Numbered from the stretch's first letter, positions 9,949 to 17,809 are shown. The stretch: DNA of 46,118 bases from Verrucomicrobiota bacterium (GCA_026398065.1 JAPLTR010000248.1:1-46118); one strand, 5' to 3'. The notes: generated by a model not told the origin, from the sequence alone. Made by a program: numbers and translations.

Positions 9949-11451
9949 ATGGCCAAAACTCACTCCGACATCGGACTCATCGGCCTCGCCGTGATGGGTC
10001 AAAACCTCGCCCTCAACATCGCCGACCACGGCTTCCAGATTTCGGTGTACAACCGCACGACGGAAAAGACCGACAAGTTCGTCGCCGAAAATCCCAACAC
10101 GCCCGGTGGCCTCATCGGTGCGAAGACCCTCCAGGAGTTCGTCGCTTCCCTCGCGAAGCCGCGCAAGGTGATCATCCTCGTCCAAGCCGGCAAGGCCACC
10201 GACGCCGTGATCGACAGCCTCGTCCCGCTTCTCGAGGCCAACGACATCATCATCGACGGCGGCAACGCCCTCTGGACCGACACCATCCGCCGCGAAAAAG
10301 CCCTCAAGGAAAAGGGCCTCCGCTTCATCGGCTCCGGCGTGTCCGGCGGTGAGGAAGGCGCGCGCTTCGGTCCGGCCCTCATGCCCGGCGGCGATCGCGC
10401 CGCCTACAAGGAACTCGAGCCGATCTGGAACGCCGTCGCCGCCAAGGTCGACGCCAAGACCGGCGTACCCCTCACCGGTGCCGCCCCCGGCAAGCCCATC
10501 GTCGGCGGCGTTCCGTGCGCCACCTACATCGGCGAAAATGGCGCGGGCCACTACGTCAAGATGGTCCACAACGGCATCGAGTATGGCGATATGCAGATGA
10601 TCTGTGAGGCCTACGCGCTGATGCAGGGCCTCCTCAAGATGAAGGCCCCCGAGATGGGCGCCGTCTTCACCGAGTGGAACCAGGGCATGCTCGGCTCCTT
10701 CCTCATCGAGATCACCGCTGACATCCTCAAGCAGAAGGACCCGATGACGAAGAAGCCCTTCGTCGACATCGTCCTCGACACCGCCGGCCAGAAAGGCACC
10801 GGCAAGTGGACCTCCGTCAACGCCCTCGACATGGGCGTCCCGGCCCCGACGATCGCCGAGTCCGTCTTCGCCCGCTGCATCAGCGCCGTGAAGGAGGAGC
10901 GCGTCGCCGCCTCCAAGATCCTCAAGGGCCCCTCGAAGAAGTACAAGGGCTCCAAGAAGGCCCTCATCGCCGCCATTCACGACGCCCTCTACTGCTCCAA
11001 GATCTGCTCCTACGCCCAGGGCTTCCAGCTCATGCGCGAGGCGCAGAAGGAGTACAAGTGGACGCTCAACTTCGGCGAGATCGCCCAGATCTGGCGCGGC
11101 GGCTGTATCATCCGCGCGGTCTTCCTCCAGAAGATCACCGAAGCCTACACCCGCGACCCGAAGCTCGCCAACCTCCTCCTCGATCCGTACTTCAACAAGA
11201 CGGTCAAGAAGGCGCAGGAAAACTGGCGCAAAGTCGTTGCCCTCGCCGCCGAGTGCGGCGTCCCCGCGCCGACCTTCAGCTCCGCGCTTGCCTACTACGA
11301 CAGCTACCGTTCCGCGCGCCTTCCGGCCAACCTGCTTCAGGGCCAGCGTGACTTCTTCGGCGCGCACACCTACGAGCGCACAGACAAGCCCCGCGGCAAG
11401 TTCTTCCACATCGACTGGCCTGAGAAGGGCCGCCCGCAGCTCGAGATGTAA
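9949..11451 (+). CDS. gnd: 6-phosphogluconate dehydrogenase (decarboxylating)
   Basis: [53 protein letters not shown]. Confidence 0.96.
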   Translation: MAKTHSDIGLIGLAVMGQNLALNIADHGFQISVYNRTTEKTDKFVAENPNTPGGLIGAKTLQEFVASLAKPRKVIILVQAGKATDAVIDSLVPLLEANDIIIDGGNALWTDTIRREKALKEKGLRFIGSGVSGGEEGARFGPALMPGGDRAAYKELEPIWNAVAAKVDAKTGVPLTGAAPGKPIVGGVPCATYIGENGAGHYVKMVHNGIEYGDMQMICEAYALMQGLLKMKAPEMGAVFTEWNQGMLGSFLIEITADILKQKDPMTKKPFVDIVLDTAGQKGTGKWTSVNALDMGVPAPTIAESVFARCISAVKEERVAASKILKGPSKKYKGSKKALIAAIHDALYCSKICSYAQGFQLMREAQKEYKWTLNFGEIAQIWRGGCIIRAVFLQKITEAYTRDPKLANLLLDPYFNKTVKKAQENWRKVVALAAECGVPAPTFSSALAYYDSYRSARLPANLLQGQRDFFGAHTYERTDKPRGKFFHIDWPEKGRPQLEM

Positions 11452-11506
11452 TCCGAGCGCCGGCTGCCCGTCGCGCGCCCCCGCCCGACGAACCAGTCCG
11501 CCCATC

Positions 11507-11542
11507 GCGCCCCACCGGCCCCGCCGGTCGGGCGCTTTTTTT
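11507..11542 (+). terminator. Rho-independent terminator after gnd
   Basis: GCGCCCcACCGGccccgCCGGTcGGGCGC then T7. Confidence 0.85.
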
Positions 11543-11640
11543 GGCCCCATGCCGTTCATCCCGAGGAGCGCGGCGACGTCCTGTTCTCCGAAGCCTTGGC
11601 GAAGGAGGCGGCGATCCCTCCGGAACGTTGCCACGGGTTT

Positions 11641-11706
11641 GATCAGCCTTGATCCACCTTGATCAGCCTTGAAATCCCTTGAAATGCCTTGATTTCCCTT
11701 GATGCG
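11641..11706. repeat. Decamer repeat block 1
   Basis: GATCAGCCTT GATCCACCTT GATCAGCCTT GAAATCCCTT GAAATGCCTT GATTTCCCTT GATGCG: exact 10-nt period. Confidence 0.85.
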
Positions 11707-11790
11707 AGCCCCGCCGTTCAGGGCGAGGAGCGCAGCGGACGTCCCGTCCGCCGAAAGCTTGGTGAAGTCCGACGGGCTTTGCGCTACCTT

Positions 11791-11848
11791 GACCCGCCTT
11801 GATCCATCTTGATTTGCTTGGATTTGGTTGGATTCACCCTGAGATCGG
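11791..11848. repeat. Decamer repeat block 2
   Basis: GACCCGCCTT GATCCATCTT GATTTGCTTG GATTTGGTTG GATTCACCCT GAGATCGG. Confidence 0.8.
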
Positions 11849-11946
11849 CTTCGCCAGCCTCCTGGCGCAGACCCTCCCGGTCGCTTGATTTGTGGCGCGG
11901 GCAATTCGCCCGCTCCGGCTGTTTTCCGGACCATCCTGGCTGCCTC

Positions 11947-12016
11947 GATGAATCTTGATCGGCCTTGATCCACCTTGATTTGGTCGGATCTGGTTGGATT
12001 TGCCCGGATTTGAGCC
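11947..12016. repeat. Decamer repeat block 3
   Basis: GATGAATCTT GATCGGCCTT GATCCACCTT GATTTGGTCG GATCTGGTTG GATTTGCCCG GATTTGAGCC. Confidence 0.85.
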
Positions 12017-12394
12017 TGACCTCCGGGGCGTTTCGCGAAGGAGGGGTCGGATTCAACCGCATGCCGCGAGATTCCGCGTTTGATCCGGTCGGGCCGGCCG
12101 CAAAATGCCGCACCGCTTCGTCGCGCTGCGGCGCACCCTTCATGGCGAAACGCAGCCGCGTCTCGCGGCGGACCGCAGCCGGGTCGATCCGTGTTCATCG
12201 GTGGTTTCGGGTTGAAGGCGATACCGAGTGTCACCGGGTTTTAATTAAAAAGCAACTAATATGTTTTTAAAAAGAACATGTGATTGCCACCGCTGGAAGG
12301 AAGCGGTGCATTGCCTTCGCCAGAGGGAGGGGACCGGCCAACCCCCAAAGCCTTCTCCCGAAAAACTCCCGGGCGTAGCCTGATGGCGGGTCGT

Positions 12395-12724
12395 TTAGCT
12401 CGCAGGCGGAAACGACAGTTCGACGTAGCTGCCGGCCACGAGTCCGCTGACCGCTTCCTCGACGTATGGGGTGTGCTGCCGGATCAGCCGCCAGTCCGTC
12501 GTGAGCAGCACCAGGATGGCGAGTTTTCGCTCCGCCAGGTTCTGTTGGTAGCGCAGATTCTGGTCAGTCGTAACGATGGCCTCGAAACCGGCCGCTTCCG
12601 CTGCGGCGAGCAGGTCGCCGTTTTGCAGGGTTCCCCAGCCCTGCTCAAACGCGGTGACGACCTGATGTCCGACGAGCGAGCGCCTCAGCGGGACGGGCGT
12701 GCCTTGGTCGAATAGGATGCGCAC
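12395..12724 (-). CDS. DUF5615-type PIN-like protein (putative toxin)
   Basis: MRILFDQGTPVPLRRSL..., IVTTDQNLRYQQNL. Confidence 0.8.
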   Translation of the reverse strand: MRILFDQGTPVPLRRSLVGHQVVTAFEQGWGTLQNGDLLAAAEAAGFEAIVTTDQNLRYQQNLAERKLAILVLLTTDWRLIRQHTPYVEEAVSGLVAGSYVELSFPPAS

Positions 12725-12733
12725 GGCACCGGT

Positions 12734-12952
12734 TCACGCCTCCGCGAGACTACGCTGGGCGTGCTCCAAAACCAGCTCAACCTGCGCACGGGTGACGCCG
12801 GGAAACCACTCCAGAAATTCATCGACCGTGGCGCCTCCCTCGAGGTTTTCGAACAGCGCACCGACCGGGATGCGCGTGCCGACAAACAGCCACACCCCGC
12901 TGACCTTGCCGGGGATCCTTTCCACGGCCGAACACTGCGACCAATCGAGCAT
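12734..12952 (-). CDS. DUF433 domain protein (putative antitoxin)
   Basis: WLFVGTRIPVGALFENLEGGATVDEFLEWFPGVTRAQVELVLEHA; directly upstream of the DUF5615 gene. Confidence 0.8.
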   Translation of the reverse strand: MLDWSQCSAVERIPGKVSGVWLFVGTRIPVGALFENLEGGATVDEFLEWFPGVTRAQVELVLEHAQRSLAEA

Positions 12953-13094
12953 GATATGAGGATAGCGTGCAGGAACTTTAAGGCAAGCTATGGGTATTGG
13001 ATGCCGGGATGCGGCATGCCACCCGCGCTCGCGACGAACCTCATCCTCAGCCCCTATGTTTGGCAAAATATACTTTGTCATACATCTACCCGCC

Positions 13095-13289
13095 GTGGTC
13101 ACCAACACCCGCAATTTCCTCCGCGACTTCTCCGCCCTCAAGGCCCGGGCGCGCAAGGGGGAGACCGTGCGCGTGCAGGACAAGGAGGGCGTGTTTCTCT
13201 TCACCGCCGCCACCCCGCGCAAATCGCCGCTTGGCGCGGCCCGCGGCAAGATCGCGTTTCACGCCGACCTCACTCAGCCCTCCCTGTAA
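13095..13289 (+). CDS. Phd/YefM- or VapB-like antitoxin (start uncertain)
   Basis: TNTRNFLRDFSALKARARKGETVRVQDKEG; TAATG overlap with PIN toxin. Confidence 0.6.
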   Translation: MVTNTRNFLRDFSALKARARKGETVRVQDKEGVFLFTAATPRKSPLGAARGKIAFHADLTQPSL

Positions 13290-13639
13290 TGGCCCGGCTG
13301 AAATACCTGCTCGATACCCACGCCTTTCTTTGGGCCGCCACCGACGAGGAGCGCCTGAGCAGCAAGGCGGCGCGGGCGATCTCCACGACACCATACGAGC
13401 AACTGGCGATCTCCGATGTCACCCCGCACGAGGTCGGACTGTTGCTCCACGCGGGACGCATCTCTTTTCGCGGGGCGCCGGCCACTATCTTCGGGCATCT
13501 GCTCGACTACGTGACTGTGCTCCCGATTACGCTCGATATTGCGATTGCCGCTCCCGCCCTGTCCCTGCCGCGCGGCGACCAGTTTGACCGGATGATTACC
13601 GCGACGGCCAAGGTGCATCGGCTGACGCTCGTCACCTAG
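13289..13639 (+). CDS. PIN-domain (VapC-like) toxin, ends at an in-frame TAG before its expected C-terminus
   Basis: LKYLLDTHAFLWAATDEERLS...GDQFDRMITATAKVHRLTLVT*; same frame continues DANLTDSSVVATLW*. Confidence 0.75.
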   Translation: MARLKYLLDTHAFLWAATDEERLSSKAARAISTTPYEQLAISDVTPHEVGLLLHAGRISFRGAPATIFGHLLDYVTVLPITLDIAIAAPALSLPRGDQFDRMITATAKVHRLTLVT

Positions 13640-13710
13640 GACGCCAACCTCACCGACTCGTCGGTCGTCGCGACGCTTTGGTAGTTCGTTGAACGCCCGG
13701 CTTCCGGGCC

Positions 13711-14622
13711 CTACCCCACCCGCAGCGCCGTCTGCAGCGCGGCGGCGATCTTCGCCGAGCCGGGGCGGATGCCGGCGAGGCGCGGGTTCCAGGCGAGCAT
13801 CGCTTCGCGCGCCAGCGAATTCAGCGCCTCGTCGGCGAGCGGGCGCACCGACCCGGCGGGCAGGTCGGACAGGGCCAGCGTCGGGATGACGGCCCAGAAC
13901 TTTCCGGTCTTCACCGCGGCGAGCGTCTGCGGAAACGACTGGCACGCGAGCGCGGGCGTGAGCGTCACGTCGTTGGCCTTGGCGAGTTCGCGCAGGCCGG
14001 TGGTGAACTGCCCGTCCGTCGTCTGCGTCGCGAGCGGCAGCTCGCGCAGAGCGTGGAGGAGAGTGAGCTTCCCTTTCTTCGGTGCCAACCGCTCGGGTAT
14101 GACGGCCACATAAGTGATCGCGCCAAGTGACACGGCCTTGAGCCCGGCGGAGACGGCGTTTTTGCGCACGATCCCGAAATCGAGGCGGCAGTCGCTGAGC
14201 TGCTGCACGATTTCATTCGTGCGCAGGTTCGTCGTGGCGAAGCGCGTGCCCTTGAACATCGACAGCAAATTCCCCAGCCGCGGGATCACGAGCCACTGGA
14301 TCAGGCTGTCGCCGGCGCCGATGGTGAAGGCCACGCTCTCGTCGCGGCACTCCGCCCGGAAATCCTCCAGCGAGCGGAGCTGCTCCCGCGCGAGCTCGGC
14401 GAGCCGCTCCCCCTGCGCGGTGAGCTTCAGGATCTTTCCCTTTCGCTGCGCCACCTCGCAGCCGAAAAACTCCGACAGCTCGCGCAATTGTCGGCTGTAC
14501 TGGCTCTGCCGCACGGGATCGCCGGGCGCGGCGGCGGCGATGCTCCCGGCGTCGCGCACCTCGATGAGCACCTTGAGTCGGTCGAGCGAAAGCCCGCGTT
14601 CGGAGAAGAGCGTTTCAAACAT
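13711..14622 (-). CDS. LysR-family transcriptional regulator
   Basis: N-terminal wHTH (LDRLKVLIEVRDAGSIAAAA...SQYSRQLRELSEFFG) plus substrate-binding domain. Confidence 0.8.
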   Translation of the reverse strand: MFETLFSERGLSLDRLKVLIEVRDAGSIAAAAPGDPVRQSQYSRQLRELSEFFGCEVAQRKGKILKLTAQGERLAELAREQLRSLEDFRAECRDESVAFTIGAGDSLIQWLVIPRLGNLLSMFKGTRFATTNLRTNEIVQQLSDCRLDFGIVRKNAVSAGLKAVSLGAITYVAVIPERLAPKKGKLTLLHALRELPLATQTTDGQFTTGLRELAKANDVTLTPALACQSFPQTLAAVKTGKFWAVIPTLALSDLPAGSVRPLADEALNSLAREAMLAWNPRLAGIRPGSAKIAAALQTALRVG

Positions 14623-14831
14623 GACTATAAAGTCAGGCTTACTGAGGAACGCGGCATGGCAAGTTTTTCTCCATTCGGGTAATCTCTGCCTGTCGCCTAA
14701 AAACGACCTTCCGAATCTTCCCTCTCCCGCTCCTCTAAAAAACTTTCGACCCCCCCCTTGATTTTCTCCCCGGTCCGTCCGTTGTAACCCTTTAGCCAGT
14801 CAAACGTCTCTCCCTTCTCTCTCACCTTCCC

Positions 14832-14999
14832 ATGAAACCCACACAATCCATACAACTCTCCGCCCTCCGGCTATCCGGGTGGCAATCGTTGTGTGTGGCG
14901 ATTCATGCCCAGACGACGACCGCAGACGAGCGTAGTGAACGAGGTCTCAATCGACCCGGTTCCTTTTACGCGACCCTGCCTGGAAGTGGTGTAACCTGA
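14832..14999 (+). CDS. Possible 55-aa small protein
   Basis: ATG after the leader style common here (ctcaccttcccATG); followed by a strong terminator. Confidence 0.35.
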   Translation: MKPTQSIQLSALRLSGWQSLCVAIHAQTTTADERSERGLNRPGSFYATLPGSGVT

Positions 15000-15026
15000 C
15001 GCGCGATCCTTCGCCGCCTCACGCCG

Positions 15027-15056
15027 CCCACTTCCTCTTCCGGAAGTGGGTTTTTT
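15027..15056 (+). terminator. Rho-independent terminator upstream of the tRNA array
   Basis: CCCACTTCC-tcttcc-GGAAGTGGG-TTTTTT. Confidence 0.9.
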
Positions 15057-15407
15057 GTGCCCCGAGCGGGCTCCCTGCTTTCGGAAATCCCGGGCTAAGA
15101 CCCGTTTTTCCATATCCCTTACGTGGCTTCATCGCTGAGCCCAGCCAATCAGCCCAACGTCCGCGCGCAAATCCTGCGGCCGTCCAATCCGTCCCACCCT
15201 GTGTGGGGCGAGAGGGACGACGGTGTGAGTTCTTTTTTGCGAGGGACGGGCCGCGACGCGGTTCGTCCCATTGTTATAGATACACGCGGTGCGCCCTCGG
15301 GCGTTAAACGGTGAAGCCGGCCGCGTTTCCATTTTTTGTGAGTGTTTAGGCAGCGCCGCCCGCGGGCAGTTTTTCTCCCGCCGGCCGCGCTCAGCGCACT
15401 CCATTCT

Positions 15408-15484
15408 CGCCTCGTCGTCTAGCGACTCAGGACACCGGACTTTCATTCCGGTCAACGCCGGTGGAAATCCGGCCGGGGCGACCA
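15408..15484 (+). tRNA. tRNA-Glu(TTC), non-canonical elbow
   Basis: CGCCTCG/CGGGGCG A CCA; anticodon loop CTTTCAT; T-loop TGGAAAT; D-loop A18 C19. Confidence 0.92.
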
Positions 15485-15731
15485 ATTTCCTTAAGGAAGC
15501 GCCGGTTCTCGATCCGAGACCGGGGAACGCTTTGCCCTATCGGATCCGTATGAAGCCAGCCGGCGGCCCAAGCCCGGCAAGGGCCAGTTTCTCTTTCGCC
15601 ATCACGGGCGAAAGAGGTCCCCGCGACGCCGAGGTGTCGCCGGGAAAGTCCGGGCCCGTGGCGCTCGTCTTCTCTCACGAGCGCCGCGGGCCGGCCGTAG
15701 GGCGGACTTCAGTCCGCCCACCATTTGTTTT

Positions 15732-15805
15732 GCGCGCGTGGCGTAGGAGCAACGCGGCGGTCTGCCAGTCCGCAGTCGGGAGTGCGATTCTCCCCGCGCG
15801 CACCA
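15732..15805 (+). tRNA. tRNA-Gly(GCC), non-canonical elbow
   Basis: GCGCGCG/CGCGCGC A CCA; loop CTGCCAG; T-loop TGCGATT; D-loop AGGAGCA. Confidence 0.9.
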
Positions 15806-15813
15806 TTTTTCAC

Positions 15814-15889
15814 GAAGCCGTGGTGTCAACAGTAGCACAGCGGACTTTTAATCCGCCCGGTGTGGGTGCGAATCCCACCGGCTTCACCA
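15814..15889 (+). tRNA. tRNA-Lys(TTT), non-canonical elbow
   Basis: GAAGCCG/CGGCTTC A CCA; loop CTTTTAA; T-arm GTGGG-TGCGAAT-CCCAC. Confidence 0.94.
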
Positions 15890-15907
15890 ATCTTCGCTCC
15901 AAATTTC

Positions 15908-15982
15908 CGCGCGTTGGGAGAGCAATTATCCGACGGTCCGCAAAACCGTTTCAGGCCGGTGTGACTCCGGCACGCGCGTCCA
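15908..15982 (+). tRNA. tRNA-Cys(GCA), non-canonical elbow, C33
   Basis: CGCGCGT/ACGCGCG T CCA; loop CCGCAAA; T-loop TGTGACT; D-loop AGCAATTA (A18 A19). Confidence 0.9.
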
Positions 15983-16107
15983 TCCTTCGCTCTGCGAACT
16001 CGGATGGCCCGGCCATCTCTTCGGGCGCGATCAAAGTTTCGCCTACACGCTGTGGGGCCGCAGCGAAGGATGTTCTGCGAAGCCTTGGTGAAGCAGAACC
16101 AGTTTTC

Positions 16108-16182
16108 GGGGATGTGGCCGACCAGGAAGGCACCTGCCTTGCAAGCAGCCTCATGTGGGTGCGACTCCCACCATCTCCACCA
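16108..16182 (+). tRNA. tRNA-Ala(TGC), non-canonical elbow
   Basis: GGGGATG/CATCTCC A CCA; loop CTTGCAA; T-loop TGCGACT. Confidence 0.93.
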
Positions 16183-16187
16183 ATTTC

Positions 16188-16275
16188 GGGAACCGTTCCA
16201 GGCAGCCGATTGTAACCCGGCCGTCGTTAACTCGTCTGGTACCGACGCGTGGTGTGATTCCACCGGTTCCCACCA
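16188..16275 (+). tRNA. tRNA-Tyr(GTA), class II variable arm, reduced D-arm
   Basis: GGGAACC/GGTTCCC A CCA; loop TTGTAAC; variable arm CGTCG...CGACG; T-loop TGTGATT. Confidence 0.85.
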
Positions 16276-16299
16276 GCTTAACCCGCGGTCAATGAGCAC

Positions 16300-16404
16300 G
16301 GACGTCGGAGAAGTCTTCCGACGCCGAGTGACCTGAGCCGCGGTTTTCTTTTTTTCCCTTCGGCGCGGTGTGTGATCTGCCACCGCCGAGCGGTGCCTTT
16401 TTTT
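16300..16404 (+). terminator. Structured terminator-like segment inside the array
   Basis: CGTCGGA-gaagtct-TCCGACG nested in AACCcGCGG...CCGCGGTT + TTTTCTTTTTTT, then CACCGC-cga-GCGGTG-CC-TTTTTTT. Confidence 0.6.
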
Positions 16405-16479
16405 ACGGACGTGGCCGACAAGCAAGGCAGCCGTCTCCAAAACGGCCGCATGCAGGAGCGTTACCTGCCGTCCGTGCCA
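16405..16479 (+). tRNA. tRNA-Trp(CCA), A54-type T-loop
   Basis: ACGGACG/CGTCCGT G CCA; loop CTCCAAA; T-loop AGCGTTA; D-loop ACAAGCA. Confidence 0.92.
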
Positions 16480-16491
16480 ATTTTTCAGAAC

Positions 16492-16567
16492 GGGAATGTA
16501 GTGTAGTCAGTCTGCACGACTCGCTGAAGCCGAGAGGGTGTTGGTGCGATTCCAACCGTTCCCACCA
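16492..16567 (+). tRNA. tRNA-Phe(GAA), non-canonical elbow
   Basis: GGGAATG/CGTTCCC A CCA; loop CTGAAGC; T-arm GTTGG-TGCGATT-CCAAC. Confidence 0.9.
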
Positions 16568-16577
16568 TTTTTTTCAC

Positions 16578-16650
16578 AGCAGGAAGCGGAGAGTCCGCCG
16601 CCGGTTTCATACGCCGGCTGTTTTCCGTGCGACTCGGAATCCTGCTCCCA
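16578..16650 (+). tRNA. tRNA with CAT anticodon (Met/Ile2 unresolved), very short D-loop
   Basis: AGCAGGA/TCCTGCT C CCA; loop TTCATAC; T-arm TTCCG-TGCGACT-CGGAA. Confidence 0.8.
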
Positions 16651-16657
16651 GTTTTTT

Positions 16658-16733
16658 CGGAGTGTAGCCTAGATAGTCAGGCACTCGGCTTGGGACCGAG
16701 ATGACGCGGGCGCAAATCCCGCTGCTCCGACCA
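16658..16733 (+). tRNA. tRNA-Pro(TGG), non-canonical elbow
   Basis: CGGAGTG/TGCTCCG A CCA; CTCGG-CTTGGGA-CCGAG; T-loop CGCAAAT. Confidence 0.93.
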
Positions 16734-16745
16734 ATTTCTGTTTAT

Positions 16746-16821
16746 CAGGTGCGTGGCTCAGTCAGCGGAGCACCGGCCCGTGACGCCGGGGAAGCGGGTG
16801 CAACTCCCGCCCACCTGACCA
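16746..16821 (+). tRNA. tRNA-His(GTG), C33
   Basis: CAGGTGc/cCACCTG A CCA; loop CCGTGAC; T-arm GCGGG-TGCAACT-CCCGC. Confidence 0.88.
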
Positions 16822-16823
16822 AT

Positions 16824-16900
16824 GTGACCGAGGACCAACTAGCAGAGTCGCCTGCCTGTCGAGCAGGAGATAGCGGGGGCAGCACCCGTCGGTCGCGCCA
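16824..16900 (+). tRNA. tRNA-Asp(GTC), G54 T-loop
   Basis: GTGACCG/CGGTCGC G CCA; CCTGC-CTGTCGA-GCAGG; T-loop GGCAGCA. Confidence 0.88.
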
Positions 16901-16905
16901 TTTTT

Positions 16906-16981
16906 CGAGGTGTCGCCTAGCAGCCAGGGCAGCTGGCCTACACCCAGCCGATCGGGGGTGCGAGTCCCTCCACCTCGACCA
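16906..16981 (+). tRNA. tRNA-Val(TAC), C33
   Basis: CGAGGTG/CACCTCG A CCA; GCTGG-CCTACAC-CCAGC; T-loop TGCGAGT. Confidence 0.92.
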
Positions 16982-16988
16982 ATTTCAT

Positions 16989-17063
16989 TCCCCGGTAGTT
17001 CAACCAGGAGAACGCCGCACTGTTAATGCGGATGTGCAGGGGCGGAGCCTGCCTGGGGAGCCA
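16989..17063 (+). tRNA. tRNA-Asn(GTT), G54 T-loop
   Basis: TCCCCGG/CTGGGGA G CCA; CCGCA-CTGTTAA-TGCGG; T-loop GGCGGAG. Confidence 0.9.
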
Positions 17064-17072
17064 GTTTTTCTT

Positions 17073-17148
17073 CGTCGGCGAGACAGCCAGTGACGTCACC
17101 TGCCCGACATGCAGGCATTGCCCGGAGCGACACCGGGGCCGACGACCA
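17073..17148 (+). tRNA. tRNA-Val(GAC), C33
   Basis: CGTCGGC/GCCGACG A CCA; CCTGC-CCGACAT-GCAGG; T-arm CCCGG-AGCGACA-CCGGG. Confidence 0.9.
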
Positions 17149-17243
17149 TTTTTCATTTTGCGGGCGCCCACAGTTCGGGAACGCGCACGCTCAACGGCCG
17201 AAGCTCCTTGGAGCAAGGCCCCTAAGACAGAAAGGACAACGTC

Positions 17244-17336
17244 ATGCACGCTGCCCTCGCGGTTGCCTGGTGCGCGGTTGTCGCCCTCGTGCTCATTGCA
17301 CGCGGCGACTATCGCGATCGCCCGACCATCCGCTAA
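17244..17336 (+). CDS. 30-aa putative single-pass membrane peptide inside the tRNA array
   Basis: MHAALAVAWCAVVALVLIARGDYRDRPTIR*; upstream AAAGGA; followed by its own terminator-like hairpin. Confidence 0.55.
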   Translation: MHAALAVAWCAVVALVLIARGDYRDRPTIR

Positions 17337-17349
17337 CCTAGCAAACCAC

Positions 17350-17385
17350 ACCGGCCCGGAGCTGCCCAGTGCACTCCGGGCCGGT
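17350..17385 (+). terminator. Perfect 12-bp hairpin after the 30-aa ORF
   Basis: ACCGGCCCGGAG-ctgcccagtgca-CTCCGGGCCGGT-tcaattt. Confidence 0.65.
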
Positions 17386-17402
17386 TCAATTTCAGACTTC
17401 AT

Positions 17403-17477
17403 TGCGGTGTCGTCTAACCAGCAGGACAGCGGACTTTGACTCCGCGAATGGAGGTGCGACTCCTCCTGCCGCAGCCA
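17403..17477 (+). tRNA. tRNA-Gln(TTG), non-canonical elbow
   Basis: TGCGGTG/TGCCGCA G CCA; GCGGA-CTTTGAC-TCCGC; T-loop TGCGACT; D-loop AACCAGCA. Confidence 0.94.
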
Positions 17478-17483
17478 CTTTTT

Positions 17484-17558
17484 GGGTCGCAAGCTTTAAC
17501 AGTGAAGCCGCCGTCTCTTAAACGGCAGAACTCGGAGCATTACCGAGGCGTCCCACCA
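17484..17558 (+). tRNA. tRNA-Lys(CTT), A54-type T-loop
   Basis: GGGTCGC/GCGTCCC (one mismatch) A CCA; GCCGT-CTCTTAA-ACGGC; T-arm CTCGG-AGCATTA-CCGAG. Confidence 0.88.
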
Positions 17559-17562
17559 CTTT

Positions 17563-17640
17563 GGCTCGATGGCGCAGCAGTCAGCGCAGCTCCCTCATAA
17601 GGAGAAGGTCGCGGGTGCGAGTCCCGCTCGAGCCCCTCCA
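17563..17640 (+). tRNA. tRNA with CAT anticodon (Met/Ile2 unresolved)
   Basis: GGCTCGA/TCGAGCC then CCTCCA; loop CTCATAA; T-arm GCGGG-TGCGAGT-CCCGC. Confidence 0.85.
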
Positions 17641-17645
17641 CTTTT

Positions 17646-17720
17646 GCCGTCGAAGCGTAAACCGAGACGCAGCCCGCTGGTATCGGGCAGATGGGGATGC
17701 AAACGCCCCCGATAGCTCCA
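17646..17720 (+). tRNA. tRNA-Thr(GGT), imperfect acceptor
   Basis: GCCGTCG/CGATAGC T CCA (one mismatch); GCCCG-CTGGTAT-CGGGC; T-loop TGCAAAC. Confidence 0.8.
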
Positions 17721-17733
17721 CGGATTTTCCTCT

Positions 17734-17809
17734 GCCGGCGTAGCCCAACAGGAGAGGCACAACGTCGAGAACGTTGACAGTGCAGGTGCAACCCCTGCCG
17801 CCGGCACCA
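17734..17809 (+). tRNA. tRNA-Leu(GAG), short variable arm, C33
   Basis: GCCGGCG/CGCCGGC A CCA; CAACG-TCGAGAA-CGTTG; T-arm GCAGG-TGCAACC-CCTGC. Confidence 0.85.

Noticed and set aside
11641-12016. Decamer blocks as a CRISPR or coding tandem repeat
   Set aside because: Unit is only 10 nt with no spacers, and the minus-strand translation is not a plausible protein.
7705-12234. 1509-aa and other giant minus-strand ORFs opposite nuo, gnd, HNH, sigma and rtcB genes
   Set aside because: Low-complexity Gly/Glu/Arg/Asp translations typical of antisense frames in GC-rich coding DNA.
15640-15670. RNase P RNA: GGAAAGTCCGGGC matches the universal CR-I motif
   Set aside because: No partner P4 strand (ACAGAA...CCGGCTTAT-like) or roughly 300-nt scaffold follows before the next tRNA. 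Probably chance, though worth an Infernal check.
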